Part shown: positions 23,740 through 36,500 of the stretch, piece by piece
Numbering within the stretch: position 1 is the first letter of the stretch
How the letters are laid out: each line of letters opens with the position of its first letter
NCBI GenBank assembly: GCA_034336665.1
Contig: CM067592.1
Span: 36,459,889 to 36,523,888 of the forward strand
Reading direction: 5' to 3'
From: Luscinia megarhynchos
Lineage: Eukaryota > Chordata > Aves > Passeriformes > Turdidae
Length of the DNA: 64,000 nt
Program-made: the position numbers and the translations under genes
The notes under the pieces: model-generated
Databases searched by the model: none
What the model was told of the DNA's origin: nothing
The model's input: the letters and a program-made list of their open reading frames with translations, nothing else

Positions 23740-24430
23740 ATTGCAAGAGCCAACCATTGCATTACTCTTCTATAAATCTGAGTTTATAATACCAAGTTCA
23801 AGCTTTGCAAACTCTCCCCCATTTCCTCTGTGCAGTCCCAGAGTGGTGGTGCCTGGCTTGCTCTTGCTGCTTTCTGCCTGCCCACAGAGCCTCATCCTGT
23901 CTGCTCTCTCACCTGTTCCAGCTGCATGCCTGAGGCCATCTGGGACCATCTCTGGCCTTGGCATGGGGACCTTGCTATCTCTAAAGCTCCTATCCTGTCC
24001 CAGCCCTCAGGATATGCTTTTCCAAAACTTTTCTCTCTCCACACATCCAGTTTGCTGTGCACGGGACCTGTCTATGGCCAGAAAGCTTTTGCCTGCTGTG
24101 CTGTGCCCTGCACATCACAGCCCTACAGCTGCTGTGTCCTCTCGCAGGAGGGATGGCATGGTACAGAGCGTGTCTTCAAGGTCTGCAGAGCAAGGCTGTG
24201 AAAACAAACTCACAGTGTGACTGCCATCTTTCAACCAAGGCAATCTCCTTTCTTTCTTTTTTTTTTTTTTTAACTAAGAGAAGAACTAAAAGAAATATCT
24301 TAAAGGAAGGAGCTTGATCAAGTGAACATCTGCTCTGTGAAAAACAGGCTGGTAATTTCAAAAATTCCATTATTTCAATTCTCACCTCATATATTAGGTT
24401 GTTGGTATTATCATTGCGTAGTTTTGGTTG
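23740..24430. other. GC-richer unidentified block
   Basis: Sequence right of the LTR with overlapping open frames in three plus-strand frames, the longest 159 codons at 23,741-24,220. None has a recognisable domain. It ends in a T-rich tract near 24,255-24,272. It could be retroviral flank or unrelated. Confidence 0.25.
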
Positions 24431-24660
24431 GAACAGGCCTTAAATATCAGTTAGTTCCAAACCCCATGCCATAGGCAGGATCACCTCCTACTAGATCAGG
24501 TTGCTCAAAGCCCCATCCAATTGAACAATTTGAAGGATGGGGAATCCACAATCTCTCTCAACATCCTCTTCCAGTGCCTCACCATGCTCTCAGTAAAGAA
24601 CTTCCTCCTAACATCCAGTCTAAATCTTCCTCTCTTTTAGTTTAATCCCCGTATTAAAAT
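24425..24660 (-). mobile_element. CR1 LINE 3' fragment
   Basis: The plus strand shows the reverse complement of the CR1 3' region: a GGTTGGAACAGGCC-like start, a GGCAGGATCACCTCC-type phrase, then text ending near the CTTCCTCCTAACATCCAGTC segment. It is diverged and non-coding. Confidence 0.75.
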
Positions 24661-24893
24661 CCATTAGGTCTTGAAAGACAGTTTATGTAAAGCAAGAGAT
24701 AGTTTTTAAAATAGCATTTTAATTGTTCTGGCCAGGACCTAAACTTAGGGCAAACAGTTTATTCTGTTTCTACTCAGAATGCATTTCACAGGATATTGTA
24801 CCTCCTGAAAACAGAGGCAACTTGAGGACAGAAATTATAGTGGCTTTTTGTTATAAAGCTACTAATGATCCCAGTCTCTGTTTTCAGTCGTGT

Positions 24894-26059
24894 TGTCCTG
24901 GGATGACTTTATGATGCTTGTATCCCAAATCGTCTGATCTGCTAGTGTTGAATATTGAGTTCTGCAGCTTTCAGACTGGTTCCAGGAGTGGAGGGGGAGA
25001 GAAGAGGTACAGAGTTTGTTATCAGAGACTCCACTTGCTCTCCTGCATTCTTCACATAGACTGTGTTGTCTGCTGTGGACAGCAGGAGAGGGCTCCCTTT
25101 TGGTCTTGGTTAGTTTATGGCTGGCTGAGGATGAGAAGGTACCTAGACTGGGTTTTTTTCCCTTTTTCTTGGAATTGTTTGAACCTGATCTGGACTGAAA
25201 ACCCAGGGGGAGCACCGGGAGGTCAGACCAGTGGCTCACCAGGCCTGGCCAGTGCCACGGCATTTCCCAGCACTGGAGGGACTGGGAACAGCCTGAGTGA
25301 GCTGGGCTGTGACCCACAGAGGGACTGAGAACAGCCTGAGTGAGCTGGGCTGTGACCCACAGAGGGACTGGGAACAGCCTGAGTGAGCTGGGCTGTGACC
25401 CACAGAGGGACTGGGAACAGCCTGAGTGAGCTGTGACCCACAGAGGGACTGAGAACAGCCTGAGCGAGCTGGGCTGTGACCCACAGAGGGACTGAGAACA
25501 GCCTGAGTGAGCCGGGCTGTGACCCACAGAGGGACTGGGAACAGCCTGAGTGAGCTGGGCTGTGACCCATGGAAGGGACTGAGAACAGCCTGAGTGAGCC
25601 GGGCTGTGACCCACAGAGGGGACTGAGAACAGCCTGAGTGAGTTGGGCTGTGACCCACAGAGGGACTGGGAACAGCCTGAGTGAGCTGGGCTGTGACCCA
25701 CAGAGGGACTGAGAACAGCCTGAGTGAGCCGGGCTGTGACCCACAGAGGGACTGAGAACAGCCTGAGTGAGCCGGGCTGTGACCCACAGAGGGACTGAGA
25801 ACAGCCTGAGCGAGCTGGGCTGTGACCCATGGAAGGGACTCTTCTGAATCTGCCACCTCTTCAGAGCAGTGAATGGTTTTGCTGTTCAGTATTGTTAATT
25901 TTTTTGCTGGGGAGTGCTTTTCATGTTGAACATGTTTTTTCCCCACTTCTCTCCGAGGAAATCTTTTCCTGAACCATTTGTGGAATAGGCTGCTTTAATC
26001 TGTTTCCTAGATGGACCCCATTCGGAGGTTTCCTCTCAGATTTGCCCTAAACCAGGACA
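24894..26059 (+). mobile_element. Long LTR enlarged by an internal minisatellite
   Basis: The element opens TGTCCTGGGATGAC and ends CCAGGACA, giving TGTCC...GGACA termini identical to those of the LTR at 442-1089 and a similar opening. It is about 1,166 bp long. Removing the embedded tandem array (25,278-25,834) leaves roughly 610 bp, close to the 648 bp of the other LTR. The array therefore looks like a secondary expansion inside a normal-sized LTR. Flanking bases (CGTGT left, AATAT right) do not match, so either the target duplication has decayed or one end is misplaced. No coding sequence adjoins it. Confidence 0.6.
25278..25834. repeat. 43-bp minisatellite, 13 copies
   Basis: Thirteen head-to-tail units begin at 25,278, 25,321, 25,364, 25,407, 25,445, 25,488, 25,531, 25,575, 25,619, 25,662, 25,705, 25,748 and 25,791, with a partial unit at 25,835. 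The unit starts GGGACTGGGAACAGCCTG and ends with a GTGACCCACAGA block. Most units are exactly 43 bp; one is 38 bp (lost 5 bases) and three are 44 bp. Variation is limited to a few positions (GGGAAC/GAGAAC, AGCTGGG/AGCCGGG, CACAGAG/CATGGAA), so the array is fairly young or homogenised. Read on the minus strand the unit has no stop in any frame, which creates long spurious open frames. Confidence 0.95.
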
Positions 26060-29000
26060 AATATGAATCACTAAAACTCTGTGTATGATATTCGTACATC
26101 TTCTGTATTTCTCTGGTATTTTAGCAATTGCTGTAGGGAAAAAAAAAAAGGCAGACAGGAATTTCCGTTGCATGTTTACATTACAAACATCCTAAAATTC
26201 ATTCTTTCTGGGTCCATTTCTAGGCTAATGAGTACATGAATGACATCTTTTTAAACTCCTGTGATATTAAAGAGACTTACTGTCATAATTTCAGTTATGA
26301 TCCCAAACATCGAACACAGACTTCAAGTTTGCAGTCCTCCTTCTGCTATTTGTATCTCCCAAGGTCCGTGGAATGGAAGAGGCATTATGCCTTTTTGCCT
26401 TGATATAAAGAGCAAACAAAAATATGAGTAACAGCCCTTTTAAAAAACTTTAAAATAAAAGCAATTTATATTTTGAAGAAGTGGAGGATCTAACACTGGG
26501 GATAAGTTAGTTTTTTGCAAGTTACAATTTCTCATTCTGCTTTAAACATGATTATTTTGCATTCTTTCCTTTCAAAATAAGAACAAGATTAAAACAGGAG
26601 TTTGAATTCTTGCATGGGGATATTTTAGGGAATGTTGAGCTTTCTTATTATGTAAATAAATTAATAGTATTTTGCAGTTACCCTGTCAAAATGTCTGTGT
26701 GCTCTAGTTACGTTATTACAGAGATGAAAAGATGAAAAAGCTCTTGTCGGATTTTTTCTTCTTTTTTCAACATTTAGAACTTGGTGAAATCATTTGAAGA
26801 TAGTGAGACTGAAACAGCATTTACTGGTTCCTGGAGTGCAGTGAAAGACCTAACTGTGTGCTCCATAAAAAATTGCATCAATGTAGTCATAAAGCTACAT
26901 TCAACAACTTGAAAGTTGCCTGTGCAGACTCTCTGTAGGCCACATATGCTTATAAAGTATGACGCAATCCATAGATATAATTTTTTTTCCTTTACATCTG
27001 TGCCTTGTTCACTGCATGTATACTTAATGAGTGTATTCAGTATGCCCTTTTGTACCTATTGTTCAGTGCAGAGTCTCCTACCTTATTAACTTCACACTAT
27101 TCAAGGTATTCTGAAGCCAAAATCCTCCATTTCCTTGCAGGACTCTTAGAAACGTGGGGTTTTTTAAATATAGTTATGTTCACCACTGTATTTTTATTTA
27201 ACGAAATCAAAGTAATAGAAGCCTTCTGTCCTGCCCTTCCTTTGTTTAGATTCCTACCTGTTAAAGCTGGACTCACAACAATAGTTTAACGCATAATTAG
27301 CGCACTGATTAAGTCTTGACAGGCATCGTGGGTTTTCACTGGCTTGTGTCTGTAGCCCTTTCCACCTAAAAATACAAGAGGGTTGTAGCTACCTATAATC
27401 TCAGGCACAGCAAACAAAGTATTTAATAGGACAGAAAAACTTTGGCACAGGACTTTCACAGGGATAAAACCGCCACAGCTCTTCATTTAAGTGGATATTA
27501 AACAATACTGAAAACAGCAACATCTGCATACACTGAATAAATATGGTCAGTTAATGAAGGGGAAAAACAAGCTTCTTTAGCTGCAGGATTTCAAATAATC
27601 TTTTCTGCTAGGGGCAATTATGTAGTGGCCAGGTTCAATGGCTCCTCATATCCCTCCTAGATCTGCCAACACTTGCTAATGGTAGAGTGAGGTTACAAAC
27701 CCTTTCCCTGGTTCACTAGCACAGGTCCTATACTTTTTCCAGGCTGTGAGAAAAGAAATATATTAACATGGAAATTGTGTCTCTATAAAGAAACACACTG
27801 GATATTTTTGCTATCATATGGATACCTCTGGTATCACTTCATTTATGGGTTAATCGCTGACTATTCAATACAAGAGAGAAAATTAAAACAAACTGGAGGA
27901 AGAAGGTTAAATATTATTTAATGATTCCTGCTAGCATTTCATGGTCAGTACTTGTTGAAAGACACCTCCTTCACCACTCCATTAGGCCAAGGCTTGCCTC
28001 ATCATCAAAGACTCCCATTCAAAAGGAGAGTCGCCAGGGAAACACAATAAATATGACCTTTAGTTGCCACTTATTGCTGCTTGGAAAGTCTCCCACCCAC
28101 AAAAATGGCTTTTTCCTCCAGCACGTCCACAGCACTGGTTCCACAGCAATTTTCTGCTGTTTATTTTGTTATAAAATATTTACTGGCAGCCAGGTGTATG
28201 GTGAAAATAATTAAATTTCAGATGCATAAACAGGAACTCTGTATAAAAATAAAACACAGATTCTCCTCGGAACAGTCTTGCAGCTTTGAAACATGCTACA
28301 CTCCACAGAATGCCATGTGGGCTGCTTTTTCACAGTTTTATAATTCCTAAGGGGATTATTTTAATAACTGGCATGTGAGCATGTATTTTACATACATAAT
28401 ACTATCAGGCAAGGCACTCTAAGTGCACTACCAATCATCACAGTCTTTATTATAGCAATCAATATTTTACATCCTTAAATGATGTGATACAAATGCCCAT
28501 CCCATCTTACAAACCTTGATCTGGACAGGGCATTGACCTTCATTATGAAAGAAGCTTTCAAGGGCATCACTCACAAAAGAAGAGAAAACAGGCTGGGGTT
28601 CATGCTGTGCATGATGTAGCCTTGAAGTCGTAAGTGGTCTTTTGCAGGAAACAGTACTGTACATCTCCCTGCATACCACGAAATTTCTTTTTTCCAATCA
28701 AGACAATACCAAAATTTAATTAGCTAAGAAATTAACCGAGTAACTAAATTTTCGAAACTTGGAGTTTCAGTGATCATAGAAATGATACTGAATTTGTTTT
28801 ACCTGAACTGTGTCATGCCCTCCTCTCCCTCTTGTTTTTATGCATTGAAAGTAAGTACATTTAAGCTTCTGAAATGCCTGTTACATATTCTTACTTTGCT
28901 ATATCACAACCTTTTCTCTTCCTCTTTTGGAATAATTTAAATCCTCAGCGCTTAGAGACGCATCAAACCTTTCAGCTGGGAATGAGAAAATTTTTCAAAT

Positions 29001-29275
29001 TTCCTGAGAGTTAATCAGTTTCCAGCAGACACATTTGGCTTAAATGTCTCTTCCTGCAAACCCCAGAGCTCAATCAGCACACAAGTCTTCCCACACATGG
29101 GATCTCAAGACACATTCTTTCCATGTTCAAATTGGAAAATACTTCTAAAATTTTGTTGTTGGATTCCATTTATGTTAGTCCATTTGTATGAGCACCTGCT
29201 AAGGGCGAACATAAATCCTTGTGATGCAAACCACTAAATTTAACTGGGATGATGTTCTAGTTAGATCCTGGTTTC
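26060..29275. other. Intergenic, no gene seen
   Basis: AT-rich unique-looking sequence. No exon, element or RNA gene is recognised. The frame at 27,005-27,289 and others show no motif. Confidence 0.4.
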
Positions 29276-29279
29276 AAAT

Positions 29280-29595
29280 ACCTGAAAGGAGGCCGTAGCC
29301 AGGTGGGGGTCAGTCTCTTTTCATAAGTAACACGTGACAGGATAAGAGGAAATTACCTCAAGTTGCAGCAGAGGAGTTTCTACCCAGGATACAAGAAAAG
29401 ATTTCTCCACTGAGAGGATTATCAAGTATTGGAACGGTCTGCCCAGGAAGGTGCTTGAGTCACTATCCTTGGAGCTATTTAAAAGGTGTTCAGATGTGGC
29501 ACTTAGGTCTAGTAGTGGACTTTGCACTGTTAGGTTGGACTCAAAGATCTTAGATGTCTTTCACTACTGAAACAATTCTATGATTCTGTGTTTTT
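29280..29595 (+). mobile_element. CR1 LINE 3' fragment, plus orientation
   Basis: This reads as the 3' end of a CR1 in the sense direction: a GGTGGGGGTCAGTCTCTTT-like phrase, a TTTCTCCACTGAGAGGAT-type segment, GTTGGACTCAAAGATCTTAG, and the terminal ATTCTATGATTCTGTG octamer repeats near 29,575-29,591. It lacks coding capacity. Confidence 0.85.
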
Positions 29596-30540
29596 ACTCA
29601 CTGCCTATGATGGACGAAAGGCAGCTGGGATTTAGTGATCTGCTATTCTAAGTCCAAGTCTGCTGATCACTCCAAGAAGGCTCTGGAGTTCAGGCAGGTG
29701 TTGGTCCTACATGCAGAGTGGGCTTCCATGCAATGTTCAGCCCCACAGAGAGACACCTGCCACCCACTGGCACCCATTGGCACCAATGGCTCAGCCAGTG
29801 ACCCCTACCTAGTGGCTCCCTGGTCTTCCTAAGATTTCTGTGCTGGTGTTTTCTTTCTTGAATCCTTGATTAGTCAACGATCCCCTCTCAGCAACCCTGC
29901 TCACGCCTCCATCATTACCTTGCACATCACTGTGGGGGCTGTTCCCACAGCTGTGCCAGTAGCCAGGCCCCAAGTCAGCAAGGTGTCCCATCAGGGCCTC
30001 CAGCTATGGCATGGTGTGAAGCTCATGCAAGGATTGTGCAAAGGGAGTTTCACAGGTTGCCAAGTCATTGGTCAGGGCCTATTTGCCTCTTCTGTTCACA
30101 TCTACAAACCAAAGGGTACTGTGTTTATCTTACTACATTTTCTTACATTGACAGGGGGACTTTGCCCATAGCCACCTTGCCCTGGTGGAAAAATCATGGA
30201 GGAGCATGGATCTTCTTAAGCACTAGTCTATGTGACTCTTAATAATCACTAGTTGTAATTTCTTTCTGTCCCTCTCACCCCACCATAGAGCACAGCTGAA
30301 AGACAAAGGAAAATGAGCCCACCAAGCTCTAGAATTTGTGAGGCAGACACAGTGAGGTGAATGATGTCAAGATGAAGACTTCTGCTGTAACTGGCAGCAT
30401 TTTCTCCCCAACACAGGAAGCTGTGTGAGAAGGAACACCAAGTGATTTGGCTTCCTTGTAGAACTAGCTGACCAGGAGGCCCCTTGCATGAGTACATCAG
30501 ATTTGATCCATTAGATTTTGGGGCCAGGTGCTTAGCATAA
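29596..30540. other. GC-richer unidentified block
   Basis: Immediately downstream of the CR1 3' end lies about 0.9 kb of more GC-rich sequence, with moderate open frames on both strands (29,866-30,171 plus, 30,249-30,497 minus). I do not recognise any product or repeat family. Possible sources are an older repeat or a processed-pseudogene fragment. Confidence 0.25.
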
Positions 30541-33500
30541 AGGCATTTTTAGACCTAATGTCTCTGAATTCACTCAGATCTGAAAAATTATTCTTCTGAA
30601 ATATTGTCTACTTATTTCTGAACACCTTGTCTTTGGACAAAGGAAAAAGTACCTGACAAACTGACAAATGAGCCACTGTACTTAGATGATTTGGGGAGTC
30701 TCCTTTCATTCTGGAACACAGTCAGGTGTACATTTCATAACAGCATAATTTTCAAGCAATACTGACTGATGGGATTCATAAGAGAAAGCTTTTGTCAACA
30801 GTGAGGTCAGACCCAAAAGAAGAGGACAACATCGTTGGCTCATCACTTAAGCTAAAGGACTGACTTGACTAGATTGGATGCTTTAGAAGAGCAAAGCCAG
30901 AACAGGAGGATGATTGTTGCAGAGTTGAAAATTTTGCAACAATCTTCACAAGACAAAAACTCAAGGCATTTATTATTTTGAAACACTGACCCAGTTTAGA
31001 ACTTTTCATTTGTCAGTATAAAGTACTACATTGTGTGGGATGATGATCAAGGCCAAGTGTTAAGGCAGCTTGTTGACTGAAGGTTTGTGCAGGACATCTC
31101 ATTTCAGCCTGTCTTCATAAAATGTACAACCAAACCATTTTAATCTGAGGGGTCAGCTGGACTATCATTACAATTTATGTAAATACAGTACCATTAAGCA
31201 AATACTATACAATATATTAAAGATCATTTGTTTTCCTTATTCTGTGCTTCATCTCTTGTTTGTACTGAAATCTTTTCATGTCCATTTGCTTTTGGGAACA
31301 AAATGAGCATGAATGCAATGCTATTAGCAAAGAGAAATTTATGCCACCGTAGTAATTTATTATCTTTATATGTCTGGAGGGACAGTGAAAAGAAAAGTCC
31401 TATTTCAGGTCATTTAAAGTTAACATCCCCTCTCCATGTTAACAGCACCATTTAATGTAGGGAAGGACTATTGTGGAATTTTGTTAGTCAGATTCCTTTA
31501 CTAGTTAGCATTCATCCCAGTGAAAATTGACAGTAGTTATGTAATAATGAGGTGATGGTAGTATATATTCTTCCAATCTACTATGAAGAAAGCTGCATGA
31601 GAAATAACCCCATGCCAAAAAGAAGGGCACAGTCTAAGCACAAACATCTTGTGTAAGAATGTTGCAGGAGCAACAAAAGGCAGCATCTGGTTGACATTTC
31701 ATATCCACATAATTTGGATCAGTGAATCCTATGGTGTGTCATTTCCTTTCATGATAAACCCGCATTGTGCACCAATGACTCTTTCTGGAATGCTTCAAAA
31801 GCTGTAAAACAGTTCTAATAAGAGCTGTACTGAGTGTACTAAGACTACTGCATTTTGGTGGGGGGTTTTTTGTTTGGAATTTTTTTTGTTTTGCTTTAAA
31901 AGAGGCAAAAATGTTACACCAACCAACTTTTCTAATAATAAGAAATATGGGGATGTCTTTCGTAATTATGAAGTATTGCTTAGAGACTAGATAAATTCTT
32001 TAATGATACTGTTGAAAATAGCCAAGACAGTGTATTCTTTACTAGGTGTCACAGCAGTTTGGCATTTTGTATTTAAAGCCCATCTTTCAAAGCAATCTAT
32101 AGTTTACTTAAGCAAAGAAGATGTGAGCTCACATCTCAAATGACTCACATCCTGATAACCTTAGAAACATTGAAAAAAGAAAAATATCCTAAGATTAATT
32201 TGATGCTGTGATAATTGTAGAGTTTTAAAATCATTTAGACAACAAAGTTTGTGAAGCTGTTCAACTTGAAGTAACATGATAGGTGTCGTTAAATAAACTG
32301 TAAATGTATTTGCAAAAGTTACATTGATGATTCCTAGTAATCACTTGCTCTTTTCAGACAGCTGCATATATCTAGATGATCTCATTTGATCTTGAGCTTT
32401 CCCTCAAAAAATTGCTGAAATCTTAAAATTGCTACTACAAAAATATATATAGTAAAAATAACTCCTCAGCTGCAGTCTGAGTTGAATTATAAAGAGATGA
32501 CTTATTGAGGAAGAATAATCTTGTGTCTTTCCTAGATCAGATTAAATATCCTATTAACTGCGTGGCAGGGAAAGAGTCTCACCAGAAGACTCTTCTGTGT
32601 GCTCTGCAAAGACCATCACTGTGGTTCATCCAGTCTTCCTAAGTCTTACAAACATTGCTGAATCTCAAAAATTTTTATACAGTTATAATTCAGTCAATTA
32701 ATATGCAAATGCTGCTCTAAGCCTATAGCACACTGAGTTTAATTTCACAGAAAACAAAATATTGTTTTTAAAATGCTACGCACACTGCTGTCCTTCCAGG
32801 TAAGAACATTGCTGCAAATGCCAGGATGAGGAATCCTTAGTCATCACTAACCAATAATAGGGAAGCAGAAGATTGTAATTAATTCTTTATTATGCATTTT
32901 TATTAATAAGTATCGGTATTTGGGGCATGCATAATAACACTGCAACAATTATATCTATCACAGCATTACAACAGAAATTATCTGAAACCTTGTATTTTTG
33001 CATTTTGTGAACAGAGTTTACTGCTTCTGCAGTCTTACTTGAGATTCAAACCAAACTACCTGGTAAGTCAGGCTGATAAAGATATCCACCTCGAAAATGA
33101 CCAGGCAAGATTTTGGCACAAACTGCTTTAAGTTACATTACACCAGGGGATGTCACCAGTGAGGACACAGTACTGAAATTTGTGATGCAACTTACATTAT
33201 TTCTGGAAAGGGAATAGAGTAATTAATTGTCCGGCAATTACTTAGAAGCAAGAGAGTAAATAACAGAGATGTAATTATTATTTATAGTCTTAATTGTTGT
33301 TATTACTGGAGGAAGATCTAGGGATATGTTCTTTGCCTATACAGAATCAATCACGCTTATAGCAAACACCATAATTTAAAACCAAAGCCACATTGAAATG
33401 CCAGTGCAGAGAATAAAAACAGTCAATTGTCTGGGACAAACCACGCTCGATGACTGATTTGTGACAGTCCAAGACACTGCCATTATTTGCTATCATTCTG

Positions 33501-35140
33501 CCCCTTTCTTCGGGGTCAATGCCACAGGAACAGAATGTAGTGTGCGCTCCAGTGTTAGCTGTTCCTTTTTTTTCAGCTAAACACTAGACTTCCCACCAAA
33601 ACACATAAATGGGGGCACCAGCATCTGTCAACACCACTGCAACAATGGCTACAGGTATTGGAGAAGGGATAAACAGTGTGAAGCAGTTCTCACTGCAGCA
33701 GCTCTTCCCATGAGCTGCCATCCCTGTGAGCATGAACGGACACTTTACCTTCCAAAAGGCAAGTACTGGGAAATGCTTGAGGTAACAACCTTTGCATTTT
33801 CAACAGTGTGTAAGATAAGGACAACGTTTCACCTCTTGCACTATAATTACACTGGTAGAAGTCAGACCAACAGCTGCCAGAGTGACATCTAACACCAAAG
33901 TGACATCTAATGCATAACTGCATTACAATCGAATGCATAAACATCTTATCCTGAGAGATTATATAGCTGATAACACTTTTTCTGCACAGATTAAAAGCTG
34001 TAGGAGCCATGAGAAGAACAAATATACAAATGTACTCAGGAGGAAAACACAATTTTGTACTACTAAGCCACAATTCTTTCTAAATGGATTAAGTATATTT
34101 CTAGTCTTGCCAGTAGTTTAAAAATAGCATTCCAAGATTAATACAAATTCAAATGAAATCTAAGAAGACATGCACAATGGAGTTAACAAACGTGGCATCT
34201 TACATTCTCTGAAATTTTAGTGAAATTTTTAATGAATAATTTTATTTATCGATTCTACTCCCACTGAAGTAGGAGCCCTTAAGGATGAAAATCTATTTAT
34301 GAAGATAAGTAGTATTAGACTGGGCAAAATAAGCATTCTGGACTGCTGTCATTGGACTGAAAAATAATTCAAATTCTGCGGCAAGGTTAATTCTTCCATT
34401 TGACAGATTCCCAAATTGCTCTACTTTTAATGCAGAGGGCTCCTCTTCAACATGGTAATAAAAAAATTTTCTTATTTACACTATGTAGTTCACAGAACAT
34501 AAGGAAAGATAATTTTCACTACAGAGAAAAGCTTATAAAGGAACAAGACTCTAAATGTTTCCAACTTTTCCATGTTTTCCATCCCTACATCTCTCTGCAT
34601 GTTTATTAATACAAATTTAAGCCTTTGAACAAAAAGACAGTCACATATAACAGGGATCAAAACCCCTTTGCCAATTTCAGAATCAGGATAGTATGGACAG
34701 GCATTACCAAACAATGCTGAATTTGAAAGAACAGATCCTGGTGCAAATCCATCTCCTGGCTAAAATCACTAAATTACAATTAATTCTCATAAATTTTATT
34801 CTTTTTTAATCCCTCTACAGAAGACACGCTTCTCCTCCAAAATACAGTTTTATTTGGAAGAACAAACATAACAGAAAATCCTCATCAGTTAAAATGTTAT
34901 TCTTCATGTTCTTAAAGTCCTTGCACATGCACAGGGAAATGAATGTGCCAACTGGGTCACATCAAGTAAAAGTAATTTTTGAAAAGTACTTTTCATTGCA
35001 AAACATGTCAATTCTGTAAATCATGGACTACAAACTCTCTTCATTTGTCTTATTTTAAGCAGAGGCAAGAGGCAATAAGAAGACGACAGGAGATGAAAAA
35101 GTGTAAATCCCATACCTGGCAGCTTGACTTTAAACATGAA
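30540..35140. other. Intergenic, no gene seen
   Basis: AT-rich sequence. A short duplication (AGTGACATCTAA, twice) lies near 33,881-33,910. The 127-codon minus-strand frame at 33,690-34,073 has no recognised motif. Nothing else is supported. Confidence 0.4.
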
Positions 35141-35146
35141 GAATAG

Positions 35147-35240
35147 AAAACCACAGAATAATTATTCAGCCTGAAAAGACCTCAGGAAGTTACAGCTCAA
35201 TCTCCTTATCACAGCAGAGATAACACTAGGTTGCAATCAA
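35147..35240 (-). mobile_element. CR1 LINE 3' fragment, short and decayed
   Basis: The plus strand has CCACAGAATAATTATTCAGC followed by a GAAAAGACCTCAGGAAGTTA-like phrase and a CAATCTCC end, the reverse complement of a CR1 3' tail. Only about 95 bases are recognisable. Confidence 0.55.
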
Positions 35241-35672
35241 GCAAAAAAGGTTTAAACCAAAATACACCATCCCCCTTAAAGCAGTTAACTGGGTATATAG
35301 TTAATGTGCCTCCAGTAAAGTGAACATTTTTTAACTATGTGCATATTCAAGAAGAAAAAAGGAGCAGCTGTGTAGCTGAATATATATATATGGAGTGTAC
35401 AAACCTGACCTCTTCCTGTAGACATATACACTTAATAAGAAAACTTCTTCAAATTAAATCATGGCTAATTTATGGGTGAGTTTTTTACAAGAGCACAGGC
35501 TACATTGCTCACTGTGCCAAATTCCTGAACTCTGAACAGACATTAGTAAGAATTTTCACTTAATACTGTGGCAAAACCACATAATCATAAGAAGCATAAG
35601 AAGCAAGAAACAAGTGCAAAAAATCATACATCATGTTCTCATTTTTAATTCAGTAATTATTGAATGGTTTCA

Positions 35673-35965
35673 TGTCGAGATCCACCCCCGCTCCAACCTT
35701 TCTTCTGGCTAGCTCTAGGTCAGAGATGGAGGAGATTCAGTATGGACAAAGCAAAAGACCAAAGGAGCCTCCTTATCCTGGGTAATCTAAGGTTTATTCC
35801 TGAACGGGGTCCAGGGAAAAGAGAGGCAGAACAAAGGAGTGGTGGGGAATTTCCAGTCTCGGGTCAGGGGAGGGAAACCGAGCTGCAGTCAATGGGGTTG
35901 CACCAGTGGGGAGGGACTAAGGGAAGGCTGAACCAATTTCACAGAGTTTCAGAACAAACCATTTT
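35673..35965 (-). mobile_element. Probable LTR fragment, minus orientation
   Basis: A GC-rich island begins TGTCGAGATCCACCC at 35,673, which on the minus strand is an LTR-like terminus ending GACA. An AATAAA signal lies on the minus strand at about 35,792-35,797, roughly 120 bases inside that terminus, as expected for R-U5. The other terminus is not evident. It lies about 0.5 kb beyond the probable 3' end of AGTPBP1, in the same orientation as the gene. Confidence 0.4.
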
Positions 35966-36471
35966 TCTCAGTGCAATATAAACCAAATTAGTGAAATACA
36001 ACAGTTTCAGAGCAGGCACTACATTGCTTCAAACACAATCAAGTATCATTGAAATAATATCGAAAAATAACCTCTTCACCTCAGTATACACACGCACATA
36101 TACACAGACATACACAAATTAATTTAGAAAATCTGTACACATGTATTTTTCAGGAAGCAACTCAAAGAACTGTACCACAAAAAATTAGTTTCCATACTCT
36201 GACAGACTAAAAATTATAATCCATTTTTCTGAGGATAGGGCTTAAGGACACAAAATGCCATGCAGTATCTTTAGTAGAAAATGAACTGGTAAATAAATTT
36301 ATCTATTTAGGGTTTAACGAATACACAGAACTCCTTAAATAAAACAAATGCAAATTTATCAGAAATATTTACTGTCCTTGAGCTATGCAGGCCCCAGTTA
36401 TTTATGTTAACTGAAGCTTATCCCCTTTGTAGAAAACAGCAAGGAAGTATATAACTGGAAATCCAGGATAC

Positions 36472-36477
36472 TTTATT
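36472..36477 (-). terminator. AGTPBP1: Candidate polyadenylation signal of AGTPBP1
   Basis: AATAAA on the minus strand, 23 bases after the stop codon. U-rich sequence follows within 30-50 bases (36,420-36,460 read in reverse). If used, the 3' untranslated region would be only about 40-50 bases. The next obvious minus-strand AATAAA is near 35,792, inside LTR-like sequence. Use of this site is inferred. Confidence 0.45.
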
Positions 36478-36500
36478 TTGTTACTGGCAGCAAAACTGGT

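Noticed and set aside
23741..24220. 159-codon plus-strand open frame
   Set aside because: Other frames of the same GC-rich block are equally open; no domain, splice structure or start context supports it.
24862..25830. 322-codon minus-strand open frame
   Set aside because: It is the translation of the 43-bp minisatellite; all three frames are open for the same trivial reason.
25278..25834. CRISPR-like array
   Set aside because: Units are directly adjacent with no unique spacers and the DNA is vertebrate; it is a minisatellite.
33690..34073. 127-codon minus-strand open frame
   Set aside because: No recognisable motif; length is compatible with chance in a window of this size.
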